DNA of 33,605 nucleotides from Candidatus Babeliales bacterium. Its GTDB lineage: Bacteria; Babelota; Babeliae; Babelales; RVW-14. The position numbers and the translations under genes were made by a program. The number at the start of each line of letters is the position of its first letter. Positions within the stretch are counted from its first letter, which is position 1. This document shows positions 8,014 through 15,298 of the stretch, piece by piece. The DNA is taken from contig JAIEPG010000013.1 in the NCBI GenBank assembly GCA_019749895.1, positions 1 through 33,605 of the forward strand, given 5' to 3'. The notes beneath the pieces were generated by a model. The model was not told where the DNA came from. It did not search any database and saw only the letters and a list, made by a program, of their open reading frames with translations.

Positions 8014-8637
8014 TTACTTTTTTTGAGTCTTTTGCTTATTTTTTATTTGTTCAACAAGTGTTTTGTATGCTACGTGTGTTTGGTCTGAAACGCTTTCATT
8101 AATATCTTTAAAGAAGGCAAGAATTTCTTCGCACAGTTTATGAAGCTTTGGTACTGAGGTAATATCTTGAGCACAGAAGGTGACAATATCTTTTTTGCTG
8201 TGTAAAAAATCGATCAAAATAGACTCTTCTGCTTTTATGTTGCGATGTTGAATGATGCTTTCTTTAACGAGGGGTTCGACTAAGCTGCTGTATGCCGTAA
8301 TGATATCAAAAAATTCCTTTACCGGCTTCAACATGGTTTCAAGGTGTTTATCAACAAATGCTTTTTCTGTTTCTGCTTGTGGTGTGCGAAATTCTATACC
8401 ATCAATACTTTTGATTACTTTTGCTATATCGCGTTGGGCAAAGTTTATTTTCAGTAGACCCATAGGAAACATTTGAAAAACTTGGTCCAGGTTTTTCATG
8501 TTACTGCCGGTAAGTTTATGGCTTATTGAGGTGGCAGTTTTTGTAGTTGTATTAGTTTTGCTTGTTTCAGTTTTAGCATTATTCTCAGGACTAACGAGCA
8601 GGAGTATGGAAAATAAAAAAAATGTTTTTTTGTTCAT
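8014..8637 (-). CDS. Small secreted helical protein, unknown function
   Basis: I do not recognise this 207-residue protein. It opens MNKKTFFLFSILLLVSPENN, a basic and hydrophobic signal peptide. A Thr/Ser-rich linker (about residues 23-40) follows. The rest is hydrophilic and looks alpha-helical, with two Cys (FCAQDI and KLCEEI) that could form a disulfide, and a Lys/Gln-rich tail. It lies 33 bases downstream of the outer-membrane-like protein gene and 6 bases upstream of recD2. A periplasmic role alongside the upstream product is possible but unproven. Confidence 0.75.
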   Translation of the reverse strand: MNKKTFFLFSILLLVSPENNAKTETSKTNTTTKTATSISHKLTGSNMKNLDQVFQMFPMGLLKINFAQRDIAKVIKSIDGIEFRTPQAETEKAFVDKHLETMLKPVKEFFDIITAYSSLVEPLVKESIIQHRNIKAEESILIDFLHSKKDIVTFCAQDITSVPKLHKLCEEILAFFKDINESVSDQTHVAYKTLVEQIKNKQKTQKK

Positions 8638-8670
8638 AAAAATACCCTATTTCCTTTAGATTAGTGCACA

Positions 8671-10152
8671 TTAAAAGGACATTGCGAATTTGAAGTATGC
8701 GGTCCAGTCTTTGCCAATATTGATACTGTACATTGTAACATCACCGCCAAGGCCGAGCGTTATTTCAGAGTTCTTATGTTTTTTGATATGACAAACTTCG
8801 GTGAAAAATTTATGTTGGTTAGTACTTGGTAATTCAGCGTCTTTTACGCGTAAGTCTGAAAGTTGAGCACGTGAGCTTTTAATAGAAACAATGCGTTCTC
8901 GTTGCTGTGCGTAAAAATCATAGCCAAAAGCAATTTGCCACGGTTTAGCATTTACTACAGCGCTCATGACAATGTTGAAAATGCCGCCAGGGTAGACGTT
9001 TGATTTAAATGGTGTTGGAAAAATAAACTGATCTATATACTTTTGTATTAATGCTGCTGCTTCTTCATCAGAAAGACCTGGAATATTAATAGCGTCAAGA
9101 TTTGTTTCTGCTGTCTGCTTAAACATGAGCAAGCGTGTTTCTTGGCCAGGGAAAAGTTTATCATAAGAAAAGCGAAACCAAAGATGGGCAAGATTTCTGA
9201 AAATCCCAACTTTTGATTCTAAATAGTAACCAACGCCAAAATGGCCACCATTGCCAAGTTGAGGATTCAGCAGGAAATCTCGTATGCCGCGGAGTTGATC
9301 AAGGAGTGATTCGGTTAATTGATCGATATCTGATACTTCTAGAGATATATCGGTAAAGCGTGGGTTAGAAACAGCAAGGCTTGTTGGTAAAATTGCTTCA
9401 AAACCTGTATCAACCTTAAAGCTTGTCATGTTTAATGAATTCAGGCCCAGTTTGAGTCGTGTGTCGCCCATGCCGTATCTAATGATAAAAAACTCATCTT
9501 CATTAACCCCTTGCCCAGGACGAACTTTTTCTACTATTGCTAGTGCCTGTTGTTTATCTTTATTGCTTAAAAAGAAGTTGCGTTCAGAAAGTTGTAGTGA
9601 TGTATGGATTTGAAACGTGAAGGGTTTTTGTACAAAAGCTCCTTGTAAAAAGAAGCCTGTTTTTCTTTCTTGGATACGCATTTTTTGAAAAAGAGGAAGA
9701 AGTGTTAAAAGTTCTTCTGAAGAGACATTATTGGGGGCATTTTGTGCAACGTAGTCTGTGATAAATTTGATAAGTTCTGGATTGATTGAGGTAATGTCTA
9801 AAAGAGAGTCTGCAGAAACTTGCATTTTGTCGGTCATATTAAAGAAGTAGCTTGCAGCAAAGCCCCCATGTTCGATAGCAGTTATTTTGTGGGGCAAGAG
9901 ATAAAGCACGTCGCGACCTTTTGGAGCTTGTGTATTGTTCCACAAAGGGCTTTTAATTTGACCCAAAAGAGCAAGTGTTAATCCTTGCGCAGGGGTTGTT
10001 CTGGTTAAGAGACAGTTATTTTCAAAATTTTGAATAGCATCTAAATCAAAGTCAAGTTCATCAAAGTCGTCAAACTCCATTGATGCGTAGCATGGTGTTG
10101 CGATAAGAGCTAAAGCAAGAAAAAAATTACGGATAATACGTAAAAGATTCAT
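8671..10152 (-). CDS. Outer-membrane-like secreted protein, unknown function
   Basis: The 493-residue product has a clear signal peptide (basic start, hydrophobic core, cleavage expected after TPCYA near residue 24). A very acidic segment follows (FDDFDELDFDLDAI). The C-terminus ends with the alternating stretch IGKDWTAYFKFAMSF, and a terminal Phe after alternating hydrophobic residues is the usual beta-barrel insertion signal. Several other stretches alternate polar and aromatic residues, for example FAASYFFNMTDKMQVSA, which fits a barrel. I know no named family for it. AGGAA precedes the ATG. It is the first gene of the minus-strand run toward recD2. Confidence 0.75.
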   Translation of the reverse strand: MNLLRIIRNFFLALALIATPCYASMEFDDFDELDFDLDAIQNFENNCLLTRTTPAQGLTLALLGQIKSPLWNNTQAPKGRDVLYLLPHKITAIEHGGFAASYFFNMTDKMQVSADSLLDITSINPELIKFITDYVAQNAPNNVSSEELLTLLPLFQKMRIQERKTGFFLQGAFVQKPFTFQIHTSLQLSERNFFLSNKDKQQALAIVEKVRPGQGVNEDEFFIIRYGMGDTRLKLGLNSLNMTSFKVDTGFEAILPTSLAVSNPRFTDISLEVSDIDQLTESLLDQLRGIRDFLLNPQLGNGGHFGVGYYLESKVGIFRNLAHLWFRFSYDKLFPGQETRLLMFKQTAETNLDAINIPGLSDEEAAALIQKYIDQFIFPTPFKSNVYPGGIFNIVMSAVVNAKPWQIAFGYDFYAQQRERIVSIKSSRAQLSDLRVKDAELPSTNQHKFFTEVCHIKKHKNSEITLGLGGDVTMYSINIGKDWTAYFKFAMSF

Positions 10153-10465
10153 TTTTTTAAATTCCTAAATATTCATTTATTATTACGACCCTTGAGCGAT
10201 AACTTTGCCAGCATAGCATAAAAGTTTATAGAACAATATACCCGCACTTTGGGGGTGGCTGGAGGGGTGTTGCAACACGGGACAGTAAATCAAAAAGTAC
10301 ACAACTGTCAAGAGTAGGAGCTGTTTTGCGATTATTTTATCCAATTTTTTTTCTTTTCTGTAGATTTTCATAAAATAAGAAGCTAAAATCCTAGGACACT
10401 TTTTGTGCTATAAAAAAACTGTTTATTTCAAACTGCAATGACATCAATTTTTTTAAGGAGCCATA
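10153..10465. other. Divergent intergenic region with a doubtful 62-codon frame
   Basis: These 313 bases separate the minus-strand outer-membrane-like gene from the plus-strand kinase and should hold both promoters. A minus-strand frame at 10183-10371 would encode a 62-residue peptide with a basic N-terminus and one hydrophobic helix (LLLLTVVYFLIYC). It has no clear ribosome binding site, so I do not call it a gene. On the plus strand an extended -10 (TGCTATAAA) lies at 10406-10414. Confidence 0.45.
10406..10414 (+). promoter_or_regulatory. Extended -10 promoter for the deoxynucleoside kinase gene
   Basis: TG-C-TATAAA fits an extended -10 element, 52 bases before the ATG at 10466. No matching -35 is seen, which is tolerated by extended -10 promoters. 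AAGGAG at 10455-10460 is the ribosome binding site. Confidence 0.4.
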
Positions 10466-11233
10466 ATGACGTCACCAAAAAAGAAGCATATTCTCGTTCT
10501 GGAAGGAAATATTGGAGCTGGAAAGTCGACCTTTTTGGATATTTTGCGTCGTAATCTTGATATTGATGTTATTTTTGAACCTACTGATAAATGGCAACAA
10601 GTGGGTGCTTCAGGTAATTTGCTCAATCTTTTTTATAGCGATACCCCACGTTGGGCCTACACGTTTCAGTCATATGCTTTTATTAGTCGTGTTCAGGCGC
10701 AGCAGGAGCACGAAGAACGAGCAACGGGCGATAAGGTGCACGTAATTGAGCGTTCGGTTTATTGCGATCGTTATTGTTTTGCCAAAAATTGCTTTGAAGC
10801 GGGTCTTATGAGTGAGCTTGAATGGCAAATTTATAAAGAATGGTTTGGTTGGTTGGTTGAAAAATATACTACGCGACCAAGTGGTTTTGTTTATTTGCAA
10901 GCAACCCCAGAAACGTGCTATCAGCGCTTAACGAAGCGTAATCGTTCTGAAGAGTCAGAAATTCCATTAGCATATTTACAAGCTCTTCATCAACGCCATC
11001 AAGATTGGTTGATTGACAAGAAAGATGTTATTGATGTTTTAAAAAATGTTCCTGTTTTAACGCTTGATTGCAATCAAGATTTTGAATTTGATCTTGAAGA
11101 GCAGGAAAAGCACATTCAAGCAGTTAAAGATTTTATAGAAAATATTGGCGCTATTACGCCAGCAAAAATTACAACATTTGAAACGGAAAATAAAAAACAG
11201 GTGAATTCTGGTGCTTGTGAGGGGTCTGTTTAG
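10466..11233 (+). CDS. Deoxynucleoside kinase (dCK/dGK/TK2-like family)
   Basis: The enzyme phosphorylates deoxynucleosides with ATP as the first salvage step. The 255-residue protein has the P-loop GNIGAGKST at residues 14-22, FEPTDKW at 37-43 for substrate contact, the FQ of TFQSYAF near 67-68, ERS at 95-97 followed by DRYCFAKN, and a LID-like RNRSEESEIPLAYLQ segment at 158-172. This arrangement matches the family shared by animals and some bacteria and viruses. The C-terminal 30 residues are a low-complexity extension. AAGGAG precedes the start. It takes the place where atpB would normally stand ahead of atpE, but the 120-base gap with its own promoter suggests independent transcription. 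The exact nucleoside preference cannot be read from the sequence. Confidence 0.93.
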   Translation: MTSPKKKHILVLEGNIGAGKSTFLDILRRNLDIDVIFEPTDKWQQVGASGNLLNLFYSDTPRWAYTFQSYAFISRVQAQQEHEERATGDKVHVIERSVYCDRYCFAKNCFEAGLMSELEWQIYKEWFGWLVEKYTTRPSGFVYLQATPETCYQRLTKRNRSEESEIPLAYLQALHQRHQDWLIDKKDVIDVLKNVPVLTLDCNQDFEFDLEEQEKHIQAVKDFIENIGAITPAKITTFETENKKQVNSGACEGSV

Positions 11234-11274
11234 CCTAAAACAAGCTATCTTTCGGAAGAATTCCCTGTTTATGT

Positions 11275-11304
11275 TTGACAAAAGAACTATTCTTTTTACA
11301 TACT
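11275..11304 (+). promoter_or_regulatory. Promoter of the partial ATP synthase operon
   Basis: TTGACA (11275-11280) is a perfect -35. After 18 bases comes CATACT (11299-11304), a 4-of-6 match to the -10. It lies in the 120-base gap before atpE, whose ribosome site AAAAGGA is at 11341-11347. Confidence 0.6.
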
Positions 11305-11353
11305 ACACACAGTACATTGTTTAACCTGAAGACCTAAAGCAAAAGGATTTAAT

Positions 11354-11602
11354 ATGGCTGATACAAATTGGGTGCCAATAGCCGCGTACATAGCTGCTGG
11401 TTTGTGCATGGGAATCGGTACATTGGGGCCATCGCTTGGGCAAGGGTTCATTGGCGGTAAAGCCTGTGAGAGCATTGGTAAGAAGCCAGAAAGTTCCAAC
11501 GTTGTTTTTAGAACCATGGTTATAGCTCTTGCATTTGTTGAATCAACGGCTATTTATGCCTTGGTTATTTCGCTTATTTTATTGTTTTACGTTGGCAAAT
11601 AA
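11354..11602 (+). CDS. atpE: ATP synthase F0 subunit c, Na+-type signature
   Basis: Subunit c forms the rotating membrane ring that carries the coupling ion. The 82-residue protein is two hydrophobic helices with the loop ESIGKKPE (residues 39-46). The ion site matches the Na+-coupled enzymes of Ilyobacter and Propionigenium: Gln30 in GPSLGQG of helix 1, and Glu63, Ser64, Thr65 and Tyr68 of ESTAIY in helix 2. H+-only rings usually lack this Gln and Ser/Thr pair. It is the first gene of the visible atp cluster. No subunit a gene precedes it, unlike the usual order a-c-b-delta-alpha. Confidence 0.96.
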   Translation: MADTNWVPIAAYIAAGLCMGIGTLGPSLGQGFIGGKACESIGKKPESSNVVFRTMVIALAFVESTAIYALVISLILLFYVGK

Positions 11603-11624
11603 GCGGTATGTGGGGTACTAGGCT

Positions 11625-11987
11625 ATGCAAATTAATGCCACGCTTTTTATCCAGATTATAAATTTTTGGCTGACGTATGCCTTTTTAAGTCACTTCTTAC
11701 TGCGGCCACTTATTATGTTACTGCGGCATCGTGCGTTTATTCGAAGAGGGTTGCTTAATTCTTTAACCAAGTATGAAAGTGCTTTAAAAGAAAAAGTTGC
11801 TCAAAAGGCAGATTCTTTAGTGAGTTTTAAACAGCATCTTAAACAAGACTATGCGCTTCCTACTATTAGCTATCCTGAAGTGCCGCTTCAAGTTGTTTAT
11901 AAAAAGAGCTCAGAAGATATAGAACAGGCAGTACGTGTCAGTAAAGAATTTTTTGTGAAGAAAGTTTCTCATGCATATCGAGACTGA
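11625..11987 (+). CDS. atpF: ATP synthase F0 subunit b, short form
   Basis: The N-terminus MQINATLFIQIINFWLTYAF and the following FLLRPLIMLL match the membrane anchor of b subunits (INATL..Q.INF...., K/R-P boundary). A short charged stretch follows. At 120 residues it is well below the usual 155-170, so the peripheral stalk part is shortened. It overlaps the next gene by 17 bases, and that gene encodes a second b-like protein. The two may form a b/b-prime heterodimer. Confidence 0.85.
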   Translation: MQINATLFIQIINFWLTYAFLSHFLLRPLIMLLRHRAFIRRGLLNSLTKYESALKEKVAQKADSLVSFKQHLKQDYALPTISYPEVPLQVVYKKSSEDIEQAVRVSKEFFVKKVSHAYRD

Positions 11988-12471
11988 CTTTTGGGGAATT
12001 GTTTTTCGATTTACCCTTTTTTCTTTGTTGATTTATCAGGTGTATGTATTGATAAAAGCATACGTGGTGCCGTTTTTGTATGAACAACTTAGATCGTTAA
12101 GAAAACGAGAAACTGAGCTTTTAGAAAAAGAAAAGCTGATAATGTCTACCATGAATCGCGTTGAGCGCACTATTTCTCATCAAAAAAAGATGTTTGTTTT
12201 GCTCGAGCGTAAAGTAAAAACATGGTATGACTCTGAGCAAGAAAGAAAAGAAGTGCTTGATAAAGAGCATGAAAAAATTAGAGAGCAGATTACTGAGAAA
12301 AGAAAAATTCAAGCAACGTTTTTGACGTTGGCAAAAGAAATGCAACAAGCAATTCCTGAAGCGGTAGATCTTGCACGCAAAGAGCTTGTTCAAAAATATG
12401 CTCACGACAAAGGCAAGAATGTTCTTAAACAATGTATTGAACAGTTTGGGTCAGTAAAAACAACGTTATAA
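11971..12471 (+). CDS. Second b-type (b-prime-like) ATP synthase stalk subunit
   Basis: The 166-residue protein has one N-terminal hydrophobic helix (WGIVFRFTLFSLLIYQVYVL). A long charged, heptad-like helix follows from about residue 35 to the end, as in ATP synthase b subunits. Its gene overlaps atpF by 17 bases and shares the A of its TAA stop with the atpH ATG, so it sits exactly where a duplicated b gene would be. Similarity is in architecture and context rather than a diagnostic motif. It most likely pairs with the short b subunit to reach the delta subunit on F1. Confidence 0.75.
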   Translation: MHIETDFWGIVFRFTLFSLLIYQVYVLIKAYVVPFLYEQLRSLRKRETELLEKEKLIMSTMNRVERTISHQKKMFVLLERKVKTWYDSEQERKEVLDKEHEKIREQITEKRKIQATFLTLAKEMQQAIPEAVDLARKELVQKYAHDKGKNVLKQCIEQFGSVKTTL

Positions 12472-13031
12472 TGATTTTAAAAAGTGAAGCACTTGCGAAA
12501 AAATATGCGCAAGCGCTGATGAATCTTTATCAAGACCTTCTTGACGATCGTTGCTATCAAAGCTTGCTCGTGTTGGAAGCGTTTTTTAAGAAACATAAAT
12601 ACGTTTGTGTTTATTTAGATATTCCAACCATTAGTGATGAATTTAAAGAGCTTATGCTCAAAAAGATTTTAGAAACACTTAATATTTGTAAGACCATTGT
12701 GCGCTTGATTAAGCCGTTGCTTAAGCACCGTCGTATTGAGATGATTTATGATATTGTGTGTCAAGTGATTAGGTTGTATCGCATTCGCAAAAATATGTTA
12801 CTCTTTGAGGTAACTACATCGCACCATTTAACTGATCAAGAACAACAGGAAGTCATTGTACAGTTAGAAAAAATTCCAGAAGTGAAAAAGGTAGAAGTGA
12901 CTTTTTTAGTTGATTCTGAGTTGGTGTGTGGCATTAAGATAAAAGGTGAGACTCTTATGTGGGAGAGCTCCATTGCGCAACATTTAGAAAATGTAAAACG
13001 TTCAGTGCTTCGACGAGTGAGACTATGGTAG
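12471..13031 (+). CDS. atpH: ATP synthase F1 subunit delta
   Basis: Delta joins the peripheral stalk to the top of the alpha-beta hexamer. The 186-residue product begins with the typical ALAKKYAQALMNL helix and ends with the conserved domain around VEVTFLVDSELVCGIKIKGETLMWESSIAQHLE, whose last part corresponds to the GG(I)xI..(D)..(D)xS motif of the family. Length is normal. It starts on the last base of the preceding stop and overlaps atpA by 7 bases, so the five genes are translationally coupled. Confidence 0.9.
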   Translation: MILKSEALAKKYAQALMNLYQDLLDDRCYQSLLVLEAFFKKHKYVCVYLDIPTISDEFKELMLKKILETLNICKTIVRLIKPLLKHRRIEMIYDIVCQVIRLYRIRKNMLLFEVTTSHHLTDQEQQEVIVQLEKIPEVKKVEVTFLVDSELVCGIKIKGETLMWESSIAQHLENVKRSVLRRVRLW

Positions 13032-14530
13032 AAAGAGATACGGATATAATTTCTATTCTTGAGAAATCATTAAGTGATAAGCCCCAAGAAAAATTAGAAG
13101 AAATTGGGACGGTTATTAAAGTTGGCGATGGTATTTGTAAGGTCTATGGCCTGACCAATGCTATTTTTGGCGAGTTTATTAATTTTGAAAATGGTGGCAA
13201 GGGGATTATCCTTGATCTTGACGAAGATTATGTTTCTGTTGTTTTGCTTGATAGCAGCTGTATTGTTATTGAGCAAGAAGTTGCACATCGCACGGGAACT
13301 GTTTTCTGTGTGCCGGTTGGCGAGGCTCTTGTTGGTCGCGTTGTTAATGCTCGTGGTATGCCGCTGGATGCGTGTGGTGAAATAAAAGCTGAAAAACTAA
13401 TGCCTGTTGAGCATGCTGTTGCCGGTATTGCACAGCGTAGCCCAGTAAACCGTTCAATGGAAACTGGTATTGTGGTTGCCGATAGTTTAATTCCCATTGG
13501 TCGTGGGCAGCGTGAGCTGATTATTGGTAATCGTGGCACAGGAAAGACCACCATTGCTATTGATACCATTTTGCATCAAAAGGGCAAAAACGTTATCTGT
13601 ATTTACGTTTCGATTGGTAATAAGCAGTCGAGCACGGCAAAAATTATTTATGAATTTGAAAAGCATGGTGCCTTTGAGTATTGTATTGTGGTTAATGCAG
13701 ATGCTAAAGAATCTGCCTTAAATCAATTCTTGGCTCCATATTCGGGCTGCACCATTGGTGAATATTTTATGAAAAAGGGCAAAGACGTTTTGATTGTTTA
13801 CGATGATCTGAGCGCGCATGCCATTGCGTATCGTGAATTGTCGCTTTTGTTGCGCCGTCCACCTGGACGTGAAGCGTATCCTGGCGATATTTTTTATATT
13901 CACTCGCGTCTTTTAGAGCGTGCGGGCCAGCTTTCTGCCGAGCAAGGTGGTGGTTCGTTAACTGCATTGCCAATTATTCAAACGCAGGGCGACGACATTT
14001 CTGCTTACATTCCGACCAATCTTATTTCAATAACTGATGGTCAGATCTTTTTAGATACCAGTTTATTTAATAGTGGTATGCGGCCTGCCGTTAATGTTGG
14101 CTTGTCGGTATCACGTGTTGGTGGTTCTGCCCAGACCAAGGCTATTAAAAAAGTTGCAGGGACATTAAAACTTGATTTAGCACAGTACAATGAATTGCTG
14201 GCATTTGCGCAATTTGGCTCAGAGCTTGACCGTGCAAGTCGGCGTGTGCTGGACCGTGGTAGGCGGGCAACCGAATTATTGAAGCAAGACGAGCATGTGA
14301 CGTATTCGTTTGTTGATCAAGTTTTGTTTTTGTTTCTTTTGAAAGAAGGTTTTTTAGATAAACTTACGATAGAATATGTTAAGCCTTTTGCTGCACAATT
14401 TGTTAGTTACGTTCATGGAACCAACCAAGCGCTTTATATGCACATTCAAACAACAAAAGAATTGTCTGACGACGATGCTGCTGAATTGCGAAAAGCTGCT
14501 GAAGAGTTTGGGTTGATTTTTTCTGAATAA
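13025..14530 (+). CDS. atpA: ATP synthase F1 subunit alpha
   Basis: Alpha carries the non-catalytic nucleotide sites of F1. I start it at ATG 13025, giving 501 residues and MVERDTDIISILE; an in-frame upstream GTG-type start would lie inside atpH and add residues unlike the family. The P-loop reads GNRGTGKTT where most alphas have GDRQTGKT, so Asp and Gln are replaced. The usual GREAYPGDIFYIHSRLLERA and SVSRVGGSAQ (with the conserved Arg) are intact. It overlaps atpH by 7 bases. The genes for gamma, beta and epsilon do not follow. Confidence 0.96.
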   Translation: MVERDTDIISILEKSLSDKPQEKLEEIGTVIKVGDGICKVYGLTNAIFGEFINFENGGKGIILDLDEDYVSVVLLDSSCIVIEQEVAHRTGTVFCVPVGEALVGRVVNARGMPLDACGEIKAEKLMPVEHAVAGIAQRSPVNRSMETGIVVADSLIPIGRGQRELIIGNRGTGKTTIAIDTILHQKGKNVICIYVSIGNKQSSTAKIIYEFEKHGAFEYCIVVNADAKESALNQFLAPYSGCTIGEYFMKKGKDVLIVYDDLSAHAIAYRELSLLLRRPPGREAYPGDIFYIHSRLLERAGQLSAEQGGGSLTALPIIQTQGDDISAYIPTNLISITDGQIFLDTSLFNSGMRPAVNVGLSVSRVGGSAQTKAIKKVAGTLKLDLAQYNELLAFAQFGSELDRASRRVLDRGRRATELLKQDEHVTYSFVDQVLFLFLLKEGFLDKLTIEYVKPFAAQFVSYVHGTNQALYMHIQTTKELSDDDAAELRKAAEEFGLIFSE

Positions 14531-14540
14531 CTACTGAGCT

Positions 14541-14972
14541 ATGACACTATTTTTAGTAAATTTTTTGACGATTCTTTCATTGTTTTTTTCTTTATTTTTT
14601 TTAACCAATTGTGGACGAAAAAATCGTTCACTCTTTTCTTTTCCAACAGAAAAAGTAGAAAAAATTAATACGCTCGATTTACCTTCAGTGCGTTGTCTAC
14701 ATGTTGAACGTGTTGCTATTACCAATATAATTTCTTGGCAACCTGTTACGAGTCCTAAGGATACGGTAACACTGGTTGGTTACGAAGTGTACCGTTTAAA
14801 CCAACAGGGTTTTATTGCGCGTTCACCGCTCAACGATGTTTTTTTGACTGTCTGCGAATTTGTTGATCAGCACACTGTTAATGATCACTTGGCATATGTT
14901 GTGCGTGCAGTTTTTAAAAAGAATGATTCGCTGAAACGAGGGCCAGTTAGTCAGGTTGTTGCTGCTCAATAA
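14541..14972 (+). CDS. Putative lipoprotein with fibronectin III-like body
   Basis: The 143-residue product starts with a long hydrophobic segment ending FFLTNCGRKN, which resembles a lipobox with Cys24, although Asn just before the Cys is unusual. The body has the alternation expected of a beta sandwich (ITNIISWQPV, VTLVGYEVYRLN, LAYVVRAVF). The W..P and GYEVYR pieces look like a fibronectin type III module. It lies 10 bases after atpA and is probably co-transcribed. A role in ATP synthase function is not indicated. Confidence 0.7.
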   Translation: MTLFLVNFLTILSLFFSLFFLTNCGRKNRSLFSFPTEKVEKINTLDLPSVRCLHVERVAITNIISWQPVTSPKDTVTLVGYEVYRLNQQGFIARSPLNDVFLTVCEFVDQHTVNDHLAYVVRAVFKKNDSLKRGPVSQVVAAQ

Positions 14973-14986
14973 TAAAAAATAGGTTT

Positions 14987-15023
14987 AAAAAAAACTCCCT
15001 CCAACTTAGGACAAGCTGGAGGG
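14987..15023 (-). terminator. Rho-independent terminator of the minus-strand ncRNA
   Basis: On the minus strand CCCTCCAGCTT (from 15023) pairs with AAGTTGGAGGG (to 14997), 11 bp with one G-T wobble around the loop GTCCT. AG and a run of eight T (14994-14987) follow. On the plus strand the wobble becomes an A/C mismatch and no T tract follows, so the element is directional. Confidence 0.85.
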
Positions 15024-15134
15024 TTGGGGGGGCGAACAATACATAAGTATTGTTCATTTAGGGACTTTGTTTACAAAGACATTGTAACAATATCTTTGTA
15101 AAAATCTATTAATCTCAATAAATAACTTATGCTT
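14987..15134 (-). ncRNA. Candidate novel small RNA, about 148 nt
   Basis: A minus-strand unit has a TTGACA promoter (15168-15163), a -10 TACCCT, three stem-loops and a terminator with a U8 tail. It contains no ORF of note. Stem 1 (15102-15070) has 16-base arms joined by one U-G wobble; stem 2 (15055-15034) has perfect 9-base arms with a TTAT loop; a C7 run leads into stem 3, the terminator. Both imperfect stems would have a C/A mismatch if read from the plus strand but a G-U pair on the minus strand, which supports this strand as the transcribed one. It lacks the SRP RNA GGAAG..GCAGC motif and the 6S RNA bulged-hairpin layout. The identity is unknown and the 5' end is estimated. Confidence 0.65.
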
Positions 15135-15139
15135 GCAAG

Positions 15140-15168
15140 AGGGTAGCAGCCTGGTACTCCTATGTCAA
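15140..15168 (-). promoter_or_regulatory. Sigma70-type promoter of the ncRNA
   Basis: Minus-strand TTGACA (15168-15163) is perfect. After 17 bases comes TACCCT (15145-15140), matching the first two and last -10 positions. Transcription would start near 15134. Confidence 0.5.
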
Positions 15169-15221
15169 GAAAAAAACTTTTCTATATCGCTAGTTTTTTT
15201 AAAATAAAAATTCTTTGTTTG

Positions 15222-15251
15222 TTGAAAAAATTATTGCAATTACGTTATATG
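15222..15251 (+). promoter_or_regulatory. Possible promoter of the P-type ATPase gene
   Basis: TTGAAA (15222-15227), 18 bases, then TATATG (15246-15251). It would start transcription about 40 bases before the ATG at 15299 and is divergent from the ncRNA promoter. Confidence 0.35.
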
Positions 15252-15298
15252 TTAATGATGTTTTGAATGAATGATAGCAAACAAAGCTTGGTGGTACA

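Noticed and set aside
10183-10371. Minus-strand 62-codon frame with one hydrophobic helix
   Set aside because: No ribosome binding site, biased composition, and it fills a divergent promoter region; too little to call it a gene.
11234-11353. Missing short subunit-a gene before atpE
   Set aside because: Only 120 bases, holding a promoter and ribosome site, with no hydrophobic frame of suitable length.
12959-13024. Upstream extension of atpA inside atpH
   Set aside because: The added 22 residues are the shifted reading of atpH; ATG 13025 gives the normal N-terminus and length.
14997-15023. Terminator for the plus-strand lipoprotein gene
   Set aside because: On the plus strand the stem has an A/C mismatch and is followed by G7 instead of a T tract; it fits the minus strand better.
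14973-15298. SRP RNA or 6S RNA as the identity of the structured region
   Set aside because: The GGAAG..GCAGC tetraloop region of SRP RNA is absent; a GTAGCAGCC stretch at 15144-15152 on the plus strand lies in the promoter spacer and lacks the rest of the motif. There is no long bulged hairpin as in 6S.
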